From positions 1-6,098 of the forward strand of contig JAUICT010000145.1 of assembly GCA_030429325.1 (NCBI GenBank): a stretch of 6,098 nt of DNA. Reading direction: 5' to 3'. Of the stretch, positions 1-6,098 are shown in pieces. Below the pieces are notes generated by a model. It was not told where the DNA came from. It did no database searches and saw only the letters and a program-made list of their open reading frames with translations. The position numbers were made by a program, and so were the translations under genes. Source of the stretch: Bacteroidia bacterium. GTDB taxonomy: Bacteria; Bacteroidota; Bacteroidia; Flavobacteriales; Flavobacteriaceae. Numbering within the stretch: the first letter of the stretch is position 1; each line of letters starts with the position of its first letter.

Positions 1-670
1 CAGAGCTGGCCATGAGCTTTCCGTTTTTGTTGTAGGATTCCTGTTTTACCATCCCTACGCCTTCGGCAAGCCATACGCGGGAGGGCATGGTTTGATTGGC
101 CATCATCATCTTGGTGCGGGTCTCGCTGTAGATGACCAAGCAATCAAATGTGCCGGCCGGAGTGGTCAATGTTTCCTCTTTTTCCACTTTTCGGTTGATG
201 GTCTCAACCTTCATGTTCATATTCATGGCGCCGCCCATTTTCATCTGTAAGTTCACATTTCCATCAGGAAGTTCCTGTCCTACCCCAAGATTGCTGGGCA
301 GTTCCACATCGGTTCCAGAGACTTCTACCTCCATTTCGCCAAACTGACTCAGCATTTGTTCGTTCATCAATGACTTAAAGTCAATTTTCACTTTATCCCC
401 ATCACAGGTAACATTGTATTCAGAATCGTAGGTGTTGCCTTTTTTGTCCTCCAATTGCATCACCATGGTTGCGCTAATATTGTCTCCGGAACCATTTACC
501 TGCGTAACCTTGTAACTTATCTTGCCATCTTCCTTCCCTTTTTTGTCATAACTGGTGTACTGGAAATTGGCCCCATCCACCAAGGGGTAATAATGGCTAC
601 AGTTGGATTGCCCCATGGCCATGCCCATGGAGAACATAGCGGCGAAAAATACAAGAAAATAGTGTCTCAT
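1..670 (-). CDS. DUF3108/TapB-like exported protein (C-terminus cut by window edge)
   Basis: Translated by hand from the ATG at 670-668; 223 residues are visible and the stop lies beyond position 1. Residues 1-20 form a signal peptide (MRHYFLVFFAAMFSMGMAMG), probably cleaved near G20/Q21, so the mature protein is periplasmic or outer-membrane associated. From about residue 27 the layout matches small secreted Bacteroidota proteins annotated as DUF3108-like or TapB family: a Y-P-L-x-x-G-A opening, alternating polar beta-strands, a T-P-A-G-T-F-D-C motif at 170-177, then V-W-L-A-E-G-V-G-M-V at 199-208 and a closing N-K-N-G-K-L-M. These proteins are thought to fold as an open beta-barrel of lipocalin-like shape; the ligand is unknown. 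A methionine-rich stretch lies at 143-153 and a triple Met at 188-190. Its start is 14 nt after the stop of the OmpA-family gene, so the two are probably co-transcribed. The exported nature is well supported, the family assignment is from motif memory, and the biochemical role is unknown. Confidence 0.82.
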   Translation of the reverse strand, partial: MRHYFLVFFAAMFSMGMAMGQSNCSHYYPLVDGANFQYTSYDKKGKEDGKISYKVTQVNGSGDNISATMVMQLEDKKGNTYDSEYNVTCDGDKVKIDFKSLMNEQMLSQFGEMEVEVSGTDVELPSNLGVGQELPDGNVNLQMKMGGAMNMNMKVETINRKVEKEETLTTPAGTFDCLVIYSETRTKMMMANQTMPSRVWLAEGVGMVKQESYNKNGKLMASS

Positions 671-684
671 AATGTATAGTTTTC

Positions 685-2004
685 TTATTGTTTTATAAAT
701 TCAACTCTTCTATTCTGTGCCTTGCCATCAGGAGTATTGTTATCTCCTACAGGTTCGGTTTCCCCTTTTCCTTCAGATAGCAATCGGTCTGCGGACACAC
801 CGTAAACGGAAATAAGGGCATTTTTTACAGCTTCGGCCCTGTTCTTGGAAAGTTTCATGTTGTTTTCATCCGACCCATCGGAATCTGTATGGCCCACGAT
901 TTTTAGTTTCATGGAAGCTTCTTGGGTCAATACTTGCGATATCTGACGAATGATGCCCATGGATTGTGGTTGAATGTTTGCCGAACCCACGTCAAAAAGA
1001 ATACCGTTGGTAGATACCTTGCCATCTGAAAGGAGTTTTCTGCGTAGATCTACCCCTCCTTCGGCGACTTTAAGGTTGGAAATAAAGATTTTTTCCTTTC
1101 CATCTTTAAGACCATTGACATTAAATTTAAGGGTGGTCAACTTATTCTCTGGCACCAAACGAGGGATGTCCACATATTTTTCCTCGTTTACCCAGAGTCG
1201 GAAGCGGGCCTTGTTCACGGCTATGGAAATATGGGGTTGGTTCAGTACAGCCTGTCTTATGTCCGCCCGTACTTCACTGTTGATTGTCGTTCCTTCATTG
1301 TAGATGTAGTTTTTTGCATGTATTCCAAATGCGGCATATTGGCCTACAGGAAGCCAGGCCTCAACATAATGGTTGCCGGCCTTGAAATTTGAGTCATCAC
1401 TTAGGCTGACTTCAATGCCTGCTGTGGATGATGTCTGGTTGTCCATACCGTGGGTCAACAAGTCGAACTCAATGGTGTATTCCTCGGGGAGGTTGGGCAT
1501 ATTGGGAATGTAGTGAATGCCGTATCCGGGAATGAGTTCCATCCAGCGTTGTGGAGAATTGTCTATGGTAACCACTTCGCCGCTACCATTGGTGTTCCAT
1601 TTAGAGGGAAAATCGCCAATGAAATCCTTAGAGAAGTCGTCAAAGAACATGAGTTTGTCACCGGGAACATAATCGAACTTACTGTAGACGATAATGTTTT
1701 TGGTCTGCGGCGCGTCTGATGAGCCAGTATTGGTATTGTTTCCTGAATTGCTGCCTGTGCTCGAGGGGGTGTTTCCAGTTTGGGGATTGCCGGGTGCTTG
1801 ATTTCCGCCAGAGCCCGGCTCCAAAATACTGTCCAGCGCTTGATCGGTCTTTTCGCTGGTTTCTTTTTCAACCCGTCGTTCAATGGTGCGCTGGGCAGCT
1901 TTTTCAGCTTTTTTGCCCAGTTTTTTCAGGAATTGGGCATTGATACTGGAGCCAATCATCAGGGCAATCAGCAAACTGAGGATGGTTTTGCTTGAGGTTT
2001 TCAT
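685..2004 (-). CDS. OmpA-family outer membrane/peptidoglycan-binding protein
   Basis: 439 residues from an ATG start to TAA. Residues 1-24 are a signal peptide ending S-I-N-A-Q. Residues 25-62 are a Lys/Glu-rich, probably helical segment (LKKLGKKAEKAA onward), typical of Bacteroidota OmpA-like proteins. A low-complexity Gly/Asn/Ser/Thr linker follows at about 63-98. Residues about 117-315 start F-F-D-D-F-S-K-D-F-I-G-D-F-P and end with I-S-N-L-K-V-A-E-G, resembling a LamG/concanavalin-like beta-sandwich. The OmpA C-terminal domain covers about 330-439: V-G-H-T-D at 370-374, L-S-x-N-R-A at 385-390 and N-R-R-V-E-F at 431-436. D374 and R389 align with the family's diaminopimelate-binding Asp and Arg, so non-covalent peptidoglycan binding is expected. 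No transmembrane barrel is visible; the middle is a soluble-looking sandwich, unlike classical OmpA. It leads the TapB-like gene by 14 nt and follows the lipoprotein gene after 125 nt. The OmpA domain is certain; the sandwich domain and its ligand are inferred. Confidence 0.93.
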   Translation of the reverse strand: MKTSSKTILSLLIALMIGSSINAQFLKKLGKKAEKAAQRTIERRVEKETSEKTDQALDSILEPGSGGNQAPGNPQTGNTPSSTGSNSGNNTNTGSSDAPQTKNIIVYSKFDYVPGDKLMFFDDFSKDFIGDFPSKWNTNGSGEVVTIDNSPQRWMELIPGYGIHYIPNMPNLPEEYTIEFDLLTHGMDNQTSSTAGIEVSLSDDSNFKAGNHYVEAWLPVGQYAAFGIHAKNYIYNEGTTINSEVRADIRQAVLNQPHISIAVNKARFRLWVNEEKYVDIPRLVPENKLTTLKFNVNGLKDGKEKIFISNLKVAEGGVDLRRKLLSDGKVSTNGILFDVGSANIQPQSMGIIRQISQVLTQEASMKLKIVGHTDSDGSDENNMKLSKNRAEAVKNALISVYGVSADRLLSEGKGETEPVGDNNTPDGKAQNRRVEFIKQ

Positions 2005-2031
2005 TATAGTGTTTTAGTTAAGGTTTTTGAG

Positions 2032-2066
2032 CAAAATAATGCTATCCAAGATACTAAAAAAGCATT
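2032..2066 (-). promoter_or_regulatory. Weak candidate promoter/structured leader before the OmpA-family gene
   Basis: The 125-nt gap between the lipoprotein stop and the OmpA-family start is AT-rich. On the minus strand, TTATTTTG (2039-2032) matches 7 of 8 positions of the Bacteroidota -7 box TAnnTTTG and sits 28 nt before the ATG, but I see no TTG-type -33 box at the right distance. It overlaps a 6-bp inverted repeat (AATGCT at 2066-2061, AGCATT at 2043-2038, 17-nt spacer) that could be a weak hairpin. The gap length makes a separate promoter plausible; neither element is convincing alone. Confidence 0.22.
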
Positions 2067-2129
2067 CTCTGGAAGGGTGAAAATGTGTAACTCGTCTAAA
2101 CTAATGTATAAGCCGTAGTGAAGTTATTG

Positions 2130-4583
2130 TTAATTCATTTTATACACAATGAGCGAGTTTTCTTGGTCCTTGGCCACCAATTCCAATTTTTTGTCATTGT
2201 CCATATCGGTAAGGTCAATAAGGGAATTGCCAAAGACTGGGAAATTGGGAATGGGTTTTGCTTGGCTATCAAACAAATATATTTTTTGACTTTGGATATC
2301 GGTGACACTCACGTAGATTTTGTCATAGATGTAGAAAATTTTGGGTTTGGAGTACACCCCCAAATCCAACTCCACTTTTTTCCCTTTAATGCTGAGTACA
2401 TTATCGTCCATAAACACTAAGGTGTTGCTCGTGGCGTACATCCCATGGTCTTTGTTCAGATTAAAATTGGTGGCGGTTAGTTTTCCATTGGTGTCTATTT
2501 GGTGCAGTACCCCTTTTTTGTTGGTCATGGAAAACTTGTTCTTGTAGAGAAACACCTCATTGTTTGAGAAATCTATCTTTTCTACCACTTTTATCCGGTC
2601 TTTTCCGGTACGGTGCAAAATTTTAAGGGTTTGGTCCTCTAACTGAAATACCAAATAATCTCTATTGGATACCCTAAAATGTTTTGGGGCGGTAATAATG
2701 GGACTGGTTGCTTCGGTAAAAGTAAAGCCACCCACAATTTTTGCCTTGTTGTTGTACATGTGTACTTTTCTTCCTTGGGTGATCACAAACCGATAGTCTT
2801 TTTTTCCATCATAATCGAAAACGGCCAAGGGATTTAAGTTGCCACCTTCAAAATCTATTTTGAATGGCGGCACATCTTTACCGTTACGATCAATGATCAT
2901 AAACTGGTTGCTGGTGCAAAAGGCCAACTGTAGTCGTCCGTTCTTGTATATATCCACTTGTTGGATAGGGCCGCGAATCCTACTATCCAGCTGTTTGGTC
3001 CAAAGCACTTTTCCTTCCGTGGAAATCAGGTACAACACATTGTTTTGGTCCTGTACCACAATTTCCTGCTTATTGGTCCTATGGTTTTTTACAAATTGGG
3101 GGTCTATGGCAAGGTCTGTATCAAGTTCAAGCGTAAAAAGAGGGGTAACTGTATTGCTGGTGACGGTTTTTCCTATTTTGGAGATCAATATGTTGAAATG
3201 TGCAAAATCACTGTCCGCCACTAGCTGGGTGGCAAAGGTAAATTCGTCTAAATCCGTTTTTTGGATGGGACCGGAAAGTTTGGTCGCTAATTCCTTATCG
3301 GCAAAAAAATCGATTCCATCACCACCTGAAATAAAAAGTACGCTGGACTCACTGGCCAATGGCGTCTTTGCAGTTTGGTAGACAGGGCTGTTGCTGAACG
3401 ATGTGCCACTGCTATGGTTGTTGATGATAGTCTGCAATGCCTCTTTGTCCTCGGAAAAAATAAAGCTGTTTTCCAGAATGGTGCAAAAATTGGAATCAAA
3501 ATCCGATACCAAGGGAGCAAACCCTTCGGACAGAAGATTTTTATTTTGCAGTTCGATGATTTCACTGCCCTGATACGTTTGGGCCGAAGCCTTGTCCCTT
3601 TCCAAGAACTCGGTGAGACTTTCGGTGCCAAAGGAGTTGAGTAGCACCACTTTTTGATTGTTCAAATAAATTACGCCCACTTCTTCAATGGTATTAAAGA
3701 GAGAGTCCACAGGCTTTGTTCTATCGAGATAGGTATTCTGGTTCTTGGCAAAAACCTGATAATCATCAAAAGTATAGGACAGTATGGCTTGCGCATTCAA
3801 TGGTGCAAAAAGAGGGGTTTTATTGGCCAATGGTGCTGTTCCTTTGAATAAATTGATGAAATTTTTGGTGGAATCAGGGGCCATGGCAATACCATTAAGG
3901 TTTACTTCGTCCGAGTTGGCGGTAAAGTCGAGCGATACCCATTCCGAAAAAGGCTTTGAAGCTTTATTCCCATTCTTTAGGGACAAAAGCGAAGGGTTTT
4001 CGTCCAGATTTAGAAACAATGTAGCCGACTTATTGATCGCTGATGTCGCATACAATTTCTCAAGGGTAGGGTTTACGGGATTTTCGTTCTTGGCCCGCAC
4101 CATGTTTTCCATAAGCATTTGCGAGGAGCAGAGAGCCATTTTGCCATCGCTGACCATGGCAAAGACTGCATAATCATCCAAGCTGTATTTGGTAATGTCC
4201 TTGCCTTCATAAGATAGGGTCTCAATGGTCTTGTTGGCTGCTTCATCCACGTTAAAGAAATTAGGGCTGTTTTCGGCAAACAGCACAAAATCATAATTAT
4301 CCTTGCCCACTTCATAAAATGCAAGAATACAAGGTTGGTCCGTGGAAACATACTTCATCCCGTCCATTTGGCTCAAGAGTTCCTTATAAACAGAGAATCC
4401 GTTGGTTTTTCCCAAAAAGGAATTGTTCTTTAGTTCGCTTTTAAAATTGGAAAGATTACTGACTTTAATAATTAAAGCTGGATTGGGAGGAAGGTGGCCC
4501 AATAATGATTCTTTGGTCTTCACCTCGGTTTTGCAGGATAGGATAAAAAAAGGGAGCAAGCAAATAAGTACCTTAAGTCTCAT
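2130..4583 (-). CDS. Uncharacterised lipoprotein: DUF3352-like N-terminal part plus C-terminal beta-propeller
   Basis: 817 residues from ATG to TAA. The N-terminus M-R-L-K, hydrophobic residues 5-16 and I-L-S-C (14-17) form a lipoprotein signal with C17 as the lipidated residue. The next residues (K-T-E-V-K) are not the acidic run usual for surface export in Bacteroidota, so the periplasmic face is more likely (inference). Residues about 25-475 begin L-L-G-H-L-P-P-N-P-A-L-I-I-K-V, which recalls DUF3352/DUF4836-type proteins; this part has long alpha/beta repeats and no catalytic motif I recognise. Residues about 484-816 carry roughly eight degenerate strand-turn units of the PQQ/WD-like propeller type, with turns such as S-T-E-G-K (521-525), D-R-N-G-K (565-569), D-T-N-G-K (697-701) and D-S-Q-A-K (772-776). 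Two Asp-rich loops, D-Y-D-G-K-K-D (590-596) and D-M-D-N-D-K-K (793-799), look like FG-GAP/calcium loops. It starts 29 nt after the rnhB stop, suggesting co-transcription. A scaffold or binding role in the envelope is the best guess; the exact function is unknown. Confidence 0.88.
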   Translation of the reverse strand: MRLKVLICLLPFFILSCKTEVKTKESLLGHLPPNPALIIKVSNLSNFKSELKNNSFLGKTNGFSVYKELLSQMDGMKYVSTDQPCILAFYEVGKDNYDFVLFAENSPNFFNVDEAANKTIETLSYEGKDITKYSLDDYAVFAMVSDGKMALCSSQMLMENMVRAKNENPVNPTLEKLYATSAINKSATLFLNLDENPSLLSLKNGNKASKPFSEWVSLDFTANSDEVNLNGIAMAPDSTKNFINLFKGTAPLANKTPLFAPLNAQAILSYTFDDYQVFAKNQNTYLDRTKPVDSLFNTIEEVGVIYLNNQKVVLLNSFGTESLTEFLERDKASAQTYQGSEIIELQNKNLLSEGFAPLVSDFDSNFCTILENSFIFSEDKEALQTIINNHSSGTSFSNSPVYQTAKTPLASESSVLFISGGDGIDFFADKELATKLSGPIQKTDLDEFTFATQLVADSDFAHFNILISKIGKTVTSNTVTPLFTLELDTDLAIDPQFVKNHRTNKQEIVVQDQNNVLYLISTEGKVLWTKQLDSRIRGPIQQVDIYKNGRLQLAFCTSNQFMIIDRNGKDVPPFKIDFEGGNLNPLAVFDYDGKKDYRFVITQGRKVHMYNNKAKIVGGFTFTEATSPIITAPKHFRVSNRDYLVFQLEDQTLKILHRTGKDRIKVVEKIDFSNNEVFLYKNKFSMTNKKGVLHQIDTNGKLTATNFNLNKDHGMYATSNTLVFMDDNVLSIKGKKVELDLGVYSKPKIFYIYDKIYVSVTDIQSQKIYLFDSQAKPIPNFPVFGNSLIDLTDMDNDKKLELVAKDQENSLIVYKMN

Positions 4584-4612
4584 TTTTGAAGTTTAAAACA
4601 AAGTTAGGATTT

Positions 4613-5209
4613 TTAAATATCCAGCGTTAATTGTTCTGGAAGCTGTCTGAAGCTTTTTCTGTGATATTTTGTCAAACCGTATTTTTTTATGGCTTCCCGA
4701 TGTTCCTTGGTCGGATAGCCCTTGTTCTTTTTCCAATTGTACATGGGGAATTCTTCATGTATGGAGGCCATATACGCATCCCTATAAGTTTTGGCCAATA
4801 CCGATGCAGCCGCAATGCTCATGAATTTTCCATCACCTTTAATGATACACTCATGTGAAATGGATGGGTAGGGTTTGAAACGATTTCCATCCACCAAAAT
4901 AAAATCGGGTTTATGTCGCATACCATCTAAAGCTCGGTGCATGGCCAAAAAAGAAGCGTTGAGGATATTGATCTCATCAATCTCATCTTGAAAAACATGG
5001 CAAACAGAAAAAGATACTGCTTCTTTTTCCAAAATGGGCCTTAGGATATCCCTTTTGGCCTCGGAGAGCTGTTTGGAGTCGTTCAGGAGGGTATTCTTAA
5101 AATCATCAGGTAGAATAATGGCGGCTGCGGTTACCGGTCCAGCCAAGCAGCCTCGTCCTGCCTCATCGGTTCCAGCTTCATTGGGATACTTATATAGGGT
5201 TTTAAGCAT
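4613..5209 (-). CDS. rnhB: Ribonuclease HII
   Basis: Cytoplasmic endonuclease that cuts RNA in RNA-DNA hybrids and starts ribonucleotide excision repair by nicking 5' of single ribonucleotides in DNA. From the ATG at 5209 the protein has 198 residues, normal for the family. The signature G-T-D-E-A-G-R-G lies at 13-20 with catalytic D15 and E16 and the G-R-G ribose-sensing motif; L-V-D-G-N (105-109) gives D107; K-G-D-G (124-127) gives D126, completing the D-E-D-D metal site; A-A-A-S-V-L-A-K-T-Y-R-D follows. K-G-Y-P-T (163-167) supplies the conserved Tyr (Y165) that stacks on the sugar after the ribonucleotide. The frame is open to a TTG at 5218 that would add three residues; ATG is preferred because family members usually begin about 12-15 residues before the signature and ATG is the commoner start. 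The lipoprotein gene follows after 29 nt. No -7 box is obvious upstream on this strand. The enzyme is intact. Confidence 0.97.
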   Translation of the reverse strand: MLKTLYKYPNEAGTDEAGRGCLAGPVTAAAIILPDDFKNTLLNDSKQLSEAKRDILRPILEKEAVSFSVCHVFQDEIDEINILNASFLAMHRALDGMRHKPDFILVDGNRFKPYPSISHECIIKGDGKFMSIAAASVLAKTYRDAYMASIHEEFPMYNWKKNKGYPTKEHREAIKKYGLTKYHRKSFRQLPEQLTLDI

Positions 5210-5241
5210 GTTACTCAATATATGGGAAAGATAATAGCTTG

Positions 5242-5280
5242 GGAGGGTAATGCCAAATTTTGGCTGTTAACCCACTCTCC
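5242..5280. promoter_or_regulatory. Imperfect palindrome in the divergent rnhB/porin gap
   Basis: The core is a perfect 6-1-6 inverted repeat, GCCAAA (5252-5257), T, TTTGGC (5259-5264). It is flanked by partly complementary outer arms: GGTAA (5246-5250) against TTAACC (5267-5272, one extra A), and GGAG (5242-5245) against CTCC (5277-5280). The one-base centre suits a dimeric DNA-binding protein better than an RNA hairpin. It lies 33 nt before the rnhB ATG and about 65 nt upstream of the porin -7 box, so it could serve either gene. No regulator is known for it. Confidence 0.35.
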
Positions 5281-5329
5281 AGCATCTGCCACAACCAAAC
5301 TTTTCACATTTCTTTAGAAACAAAACGTA

Positions 5330-5337
5330 TACCTTTG
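5330..5337 (+). promoter_or_regulatory. Bacteroidota -7 promoter box for the porin gene
   Basis: TACCTTTG matches the Bacteroidota primary sigma factor -7 consensus TAnnTTTG at every fixed position and sits in the wider flavobacterial context TATACCTTTGC. The upstream -33 region is a T-rich stretch (TTTTCACATTT, 5301-5311) without a clean TTG, which is common in this phylum. Transcription would start near 5343-5346, giving a leader of only about 10-13 nt before the porin ATG. Confidence 0.65.
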
Positions 5338-5350
5338 CCAGACCAAAACC

Positions 5351-5359
5351 ATGGAATGA
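5351..5359 (+). other. Two-codon leader ORF overlapping the porin start
   Basis: ATG GAA TGA at 5351-5359 encodes Met-Glu-stop, and its TGA overlaps the porin ATG in the sequence ATGA. It is a start-stop minimal ORF directly after the predicted transcription start. It may be chance, or it may affect initiation at the porin start by stop-start coupling. There is no Shine-Dalgarno to favour either ATG. Confidence 0.3.
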
Positions 5360-6098
5360 GATTTCTATTTTTTGCACTGCTCTTTTTTTTGGGACAAGCT
5401 CTCTTTGCACAACAGGACTCATTGCCTCCACAGAAAGAAGCAGATTCCTTGAGGATTGTCAAGAAGGATTCTTTGGAACTACAAAAAGTGGATTCGTTGA
5501 AGGTAACGGAAATGGATTCCCTAAAGATAAAACCAAAAGATTCGATAAAGCCATCAGGAATTGATAAGCGGGAGAGGTTTGTTAGGATGCAAAAGAAGAT
5601 TGAAGAGGAAGATTCGGTTTTCATTGAAGACTATAAAATCATATCTTATGTAAGGGACACTACCTTTTTAGATACCACACTAACCATAAATAAGGAGTAC
5701 AAATACAATTATATCCGCCAAGACGATTTTGAGTTGATGCCCTTTTCCAATATGGGACAACCCTATAATGTACTAGGTAGAACTTTTACGGAGAACCCAT
5801 ATTATCCCCGTTTGGGAGCAACGGCCAAACACGCCCGGTACTTTGAGGTAGAGGACATTATGTATTACCATGTTCCTACTCCAATGACAGAACTGATGTT
5901 TAAAACCTCCATGGAGCAGGGACAATTTTTGGATGCCTTGCTAACATTCAATCTGTCCAAGAGGTTTAATGCCTCCTTGGCCTATAATGGATTTAGGTCT
6001 CTAGGGAAGTATAGATTCGATCAGGCCCAATCAGGAAATTTCAGGGCTACCTTTAATTATTCAACCCAGAATGGTAGATATGGGTTGCGAGGTCATAT
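5356..6098 (+). CDS. Putative porin, Porin_10-type outer-membrane beta-barrel (C-terminus cut by window edge)
   Basis: Hand translation from the ATG at 5356 stays open to the window end, giving 247 residues; family members usually have about 600-700. The upstream ATG at 5351 stops after two codons, which fixes this start. Residues 1-18 (MRFLFFALLFFLGQALFA) are a signal peptide, cleaved before Q-Q-D-S. Residues 21-69 hold an Asp-Ser-Leu repeat: D-S at 21, 30, 38, 46, 54 and 62, the last five spaced exactly eight residues apart. A charged segment (70-100) follows. The family body starts near 114: Y-N-Y-I-R-Q-D-D-F-E-L-M-P-F (117-130), N-M-G-Q-P-Y-N (132-138), then a run ending Y-Y-H-V-P-T-P-M-T-E-L (170-180), E-Q-G-Q-F-L-D-A (187-194) and R-S-L-G-K-Y (214-219), with amphipathic strands from 195 on. 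These match Bacteroidota 'putative porin' proteins (Pfam Porin_10 from memory). The solute is unknown. It is divergent from rnhB and has its own promoter. Confidence 0.88.
   Translation, partial: MRFLFFALLFFLGQALFAQQDSLPPQKEADSLRIVKKDSLELQKVDSLKVTEMDSLKIKPKDSIKPSGIDKRERFVRMQKKIEEEDSVFIEDYKIISYVRDTTFLDTTLTINKEYKYNYIRQDDFELMPFSNMGQPYNVLGRTFTENPYYPRLGATAKHARYFEVEDIMYYHVPTPMTELMFKTSMEQGQFLDALLTFNLSKRFNASLAYNGFRSLGKYRFDQAQSGNFRATFNYSTQNGRYGLRGH
5443..5562 (+). repeat. Five tandem 24-bp units encoding a DSL octapeptide repeat in the porin
   Basis: Five in-frame units of exactly 24 bp begin GATTC at 5443, 5467, 5491, 5515 and 5539 and encode D-S-L-x-x-x-x-x (D-S-I in the last). A sixth D-S-L at porin residue 21 (5416) is offset by nine residues. 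Only the first codons are kept at DNA level; the other five positions vary but are rich in Lys, Val/Ile and Glu. Diverged codons (TCC/TCT/TCG for Ser, TTG/CTA/ATA for Leu/Ile) point to an old repeat kept by protein-level selection, not a recent slippage tract. Confidence 0.85.

Noticed and set aside
1563..1883. Minus-strand open frame of 106 codons within the OmpA-family gene in another frame
   Set aside because: It is a shadow in the +1/+2 frame over the low-complexity linker of the OmpA-family protein, where stop codons are rare by composition.
2038..2066. Inverted repeat AATGCT/AGCATT as a rho-independent terminator for the lipoprotein gene
   Set aside because: The stem is only 6 bp with 2 G-C pairs and a 17-nt loop, and there is no clean U-tract after it. 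It is listed only as part of a weak regulatory region.
2839..3381. Plus-strand open frame of 180 codons inside the lipoprotein gene
   Set aside because: It lies fully antisense to a well-supported coding region, has no family motif or promoter, and has a composition typical of a reverse-frame shadow.
5443..5562. GATTC-phased repeat as a CRISPR array or phase-variation tract
   Set aside because: The units are in frame, are conserved only at the D-S-L codons and have no identical repeats or unique spacers; the 24-bp period keeps the reading frame, so copy-number change would not switch the gene off.
5304..5624. Minus-strand open frame of 106 codons over the porin start
   Set aside because: It is antisense to the porin signal peptide and DSL repeat; its Ser-rich, repetitive sequence is the reverse complement of the GATTC repeat.
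1..6098. Mobile element, defence system, CRISPR or other accessory island
   Set aside because: No transposase, integrase, nuclease-helicase, reverse transcriptase or tRNA-flanked boundary is visible, and all five genes fit ordinary flavobacterial envelope and housekeeping functions.

Overview
The window looks like chromosomal DNA from a marine-type Flavobacteriaceae member (Bacteroidota). The evidence is the protein families present (a Bacteroidota 'putative porin', an OmpA-family protein with a Lys/Glu-rich leader, a DUF3108/TapB-like secreted protein), signal peptides ending in -AQ or -GQ, AT-rich translation starts without a clear Shine-Dalgarno, and a textbook Bacteroidota -7 box (TAnnTTTG) before the porin. 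A genus cannot be assigned from this alone; Muricauda/Maribacter-like relatives are a guess.

Layout. Four genes lie on the minus strand, read from right to left: rnhB (about 5209-4613), a large two-part lipoprotein (4583-2130, 29 nt after rnhB), then after a 125-nt gap an OmpA-family protein (2004-685), and 14 nt later a DUF3108/TapB-like exported protein that runs off the left edge (670-1). Divergently, on the plus strand, a putative porin starts at 5356 and runs off the right edge. The roughly 146-nt divergent gap carries the porin promoter and an imperfect palindrome.

Functional theme. RNase HII is the only cytoplasmic housekeeping enzyme, acting on ribonucleotides in DNA. The other four products all have export signals and probably act in the envelope: one lipoprotein, one peptidoglycan-binding OmpA protein, one small secreted protein and one outer-membrane beta-barrel. 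The OmpA and TapB-like genes are almost certainly co-transcribed, and rnhB with the lipoprotein gene probably is too. Whether the two pairs form one transcript is open.

I see no tRNA, rRNA, CRISPR array, insertion sequence, phage gene or defence system. This is mostly ordinary core-type flavobacterial DNA. The items most worth a second look are the uncharacterised 817-residue lipoprotein with a probable beta-propeller, the octapeptide DSL repeat at the porin N-terminus, the two-codon leader ORF overlapping the porin start, and the palindrome in the divergent gap.
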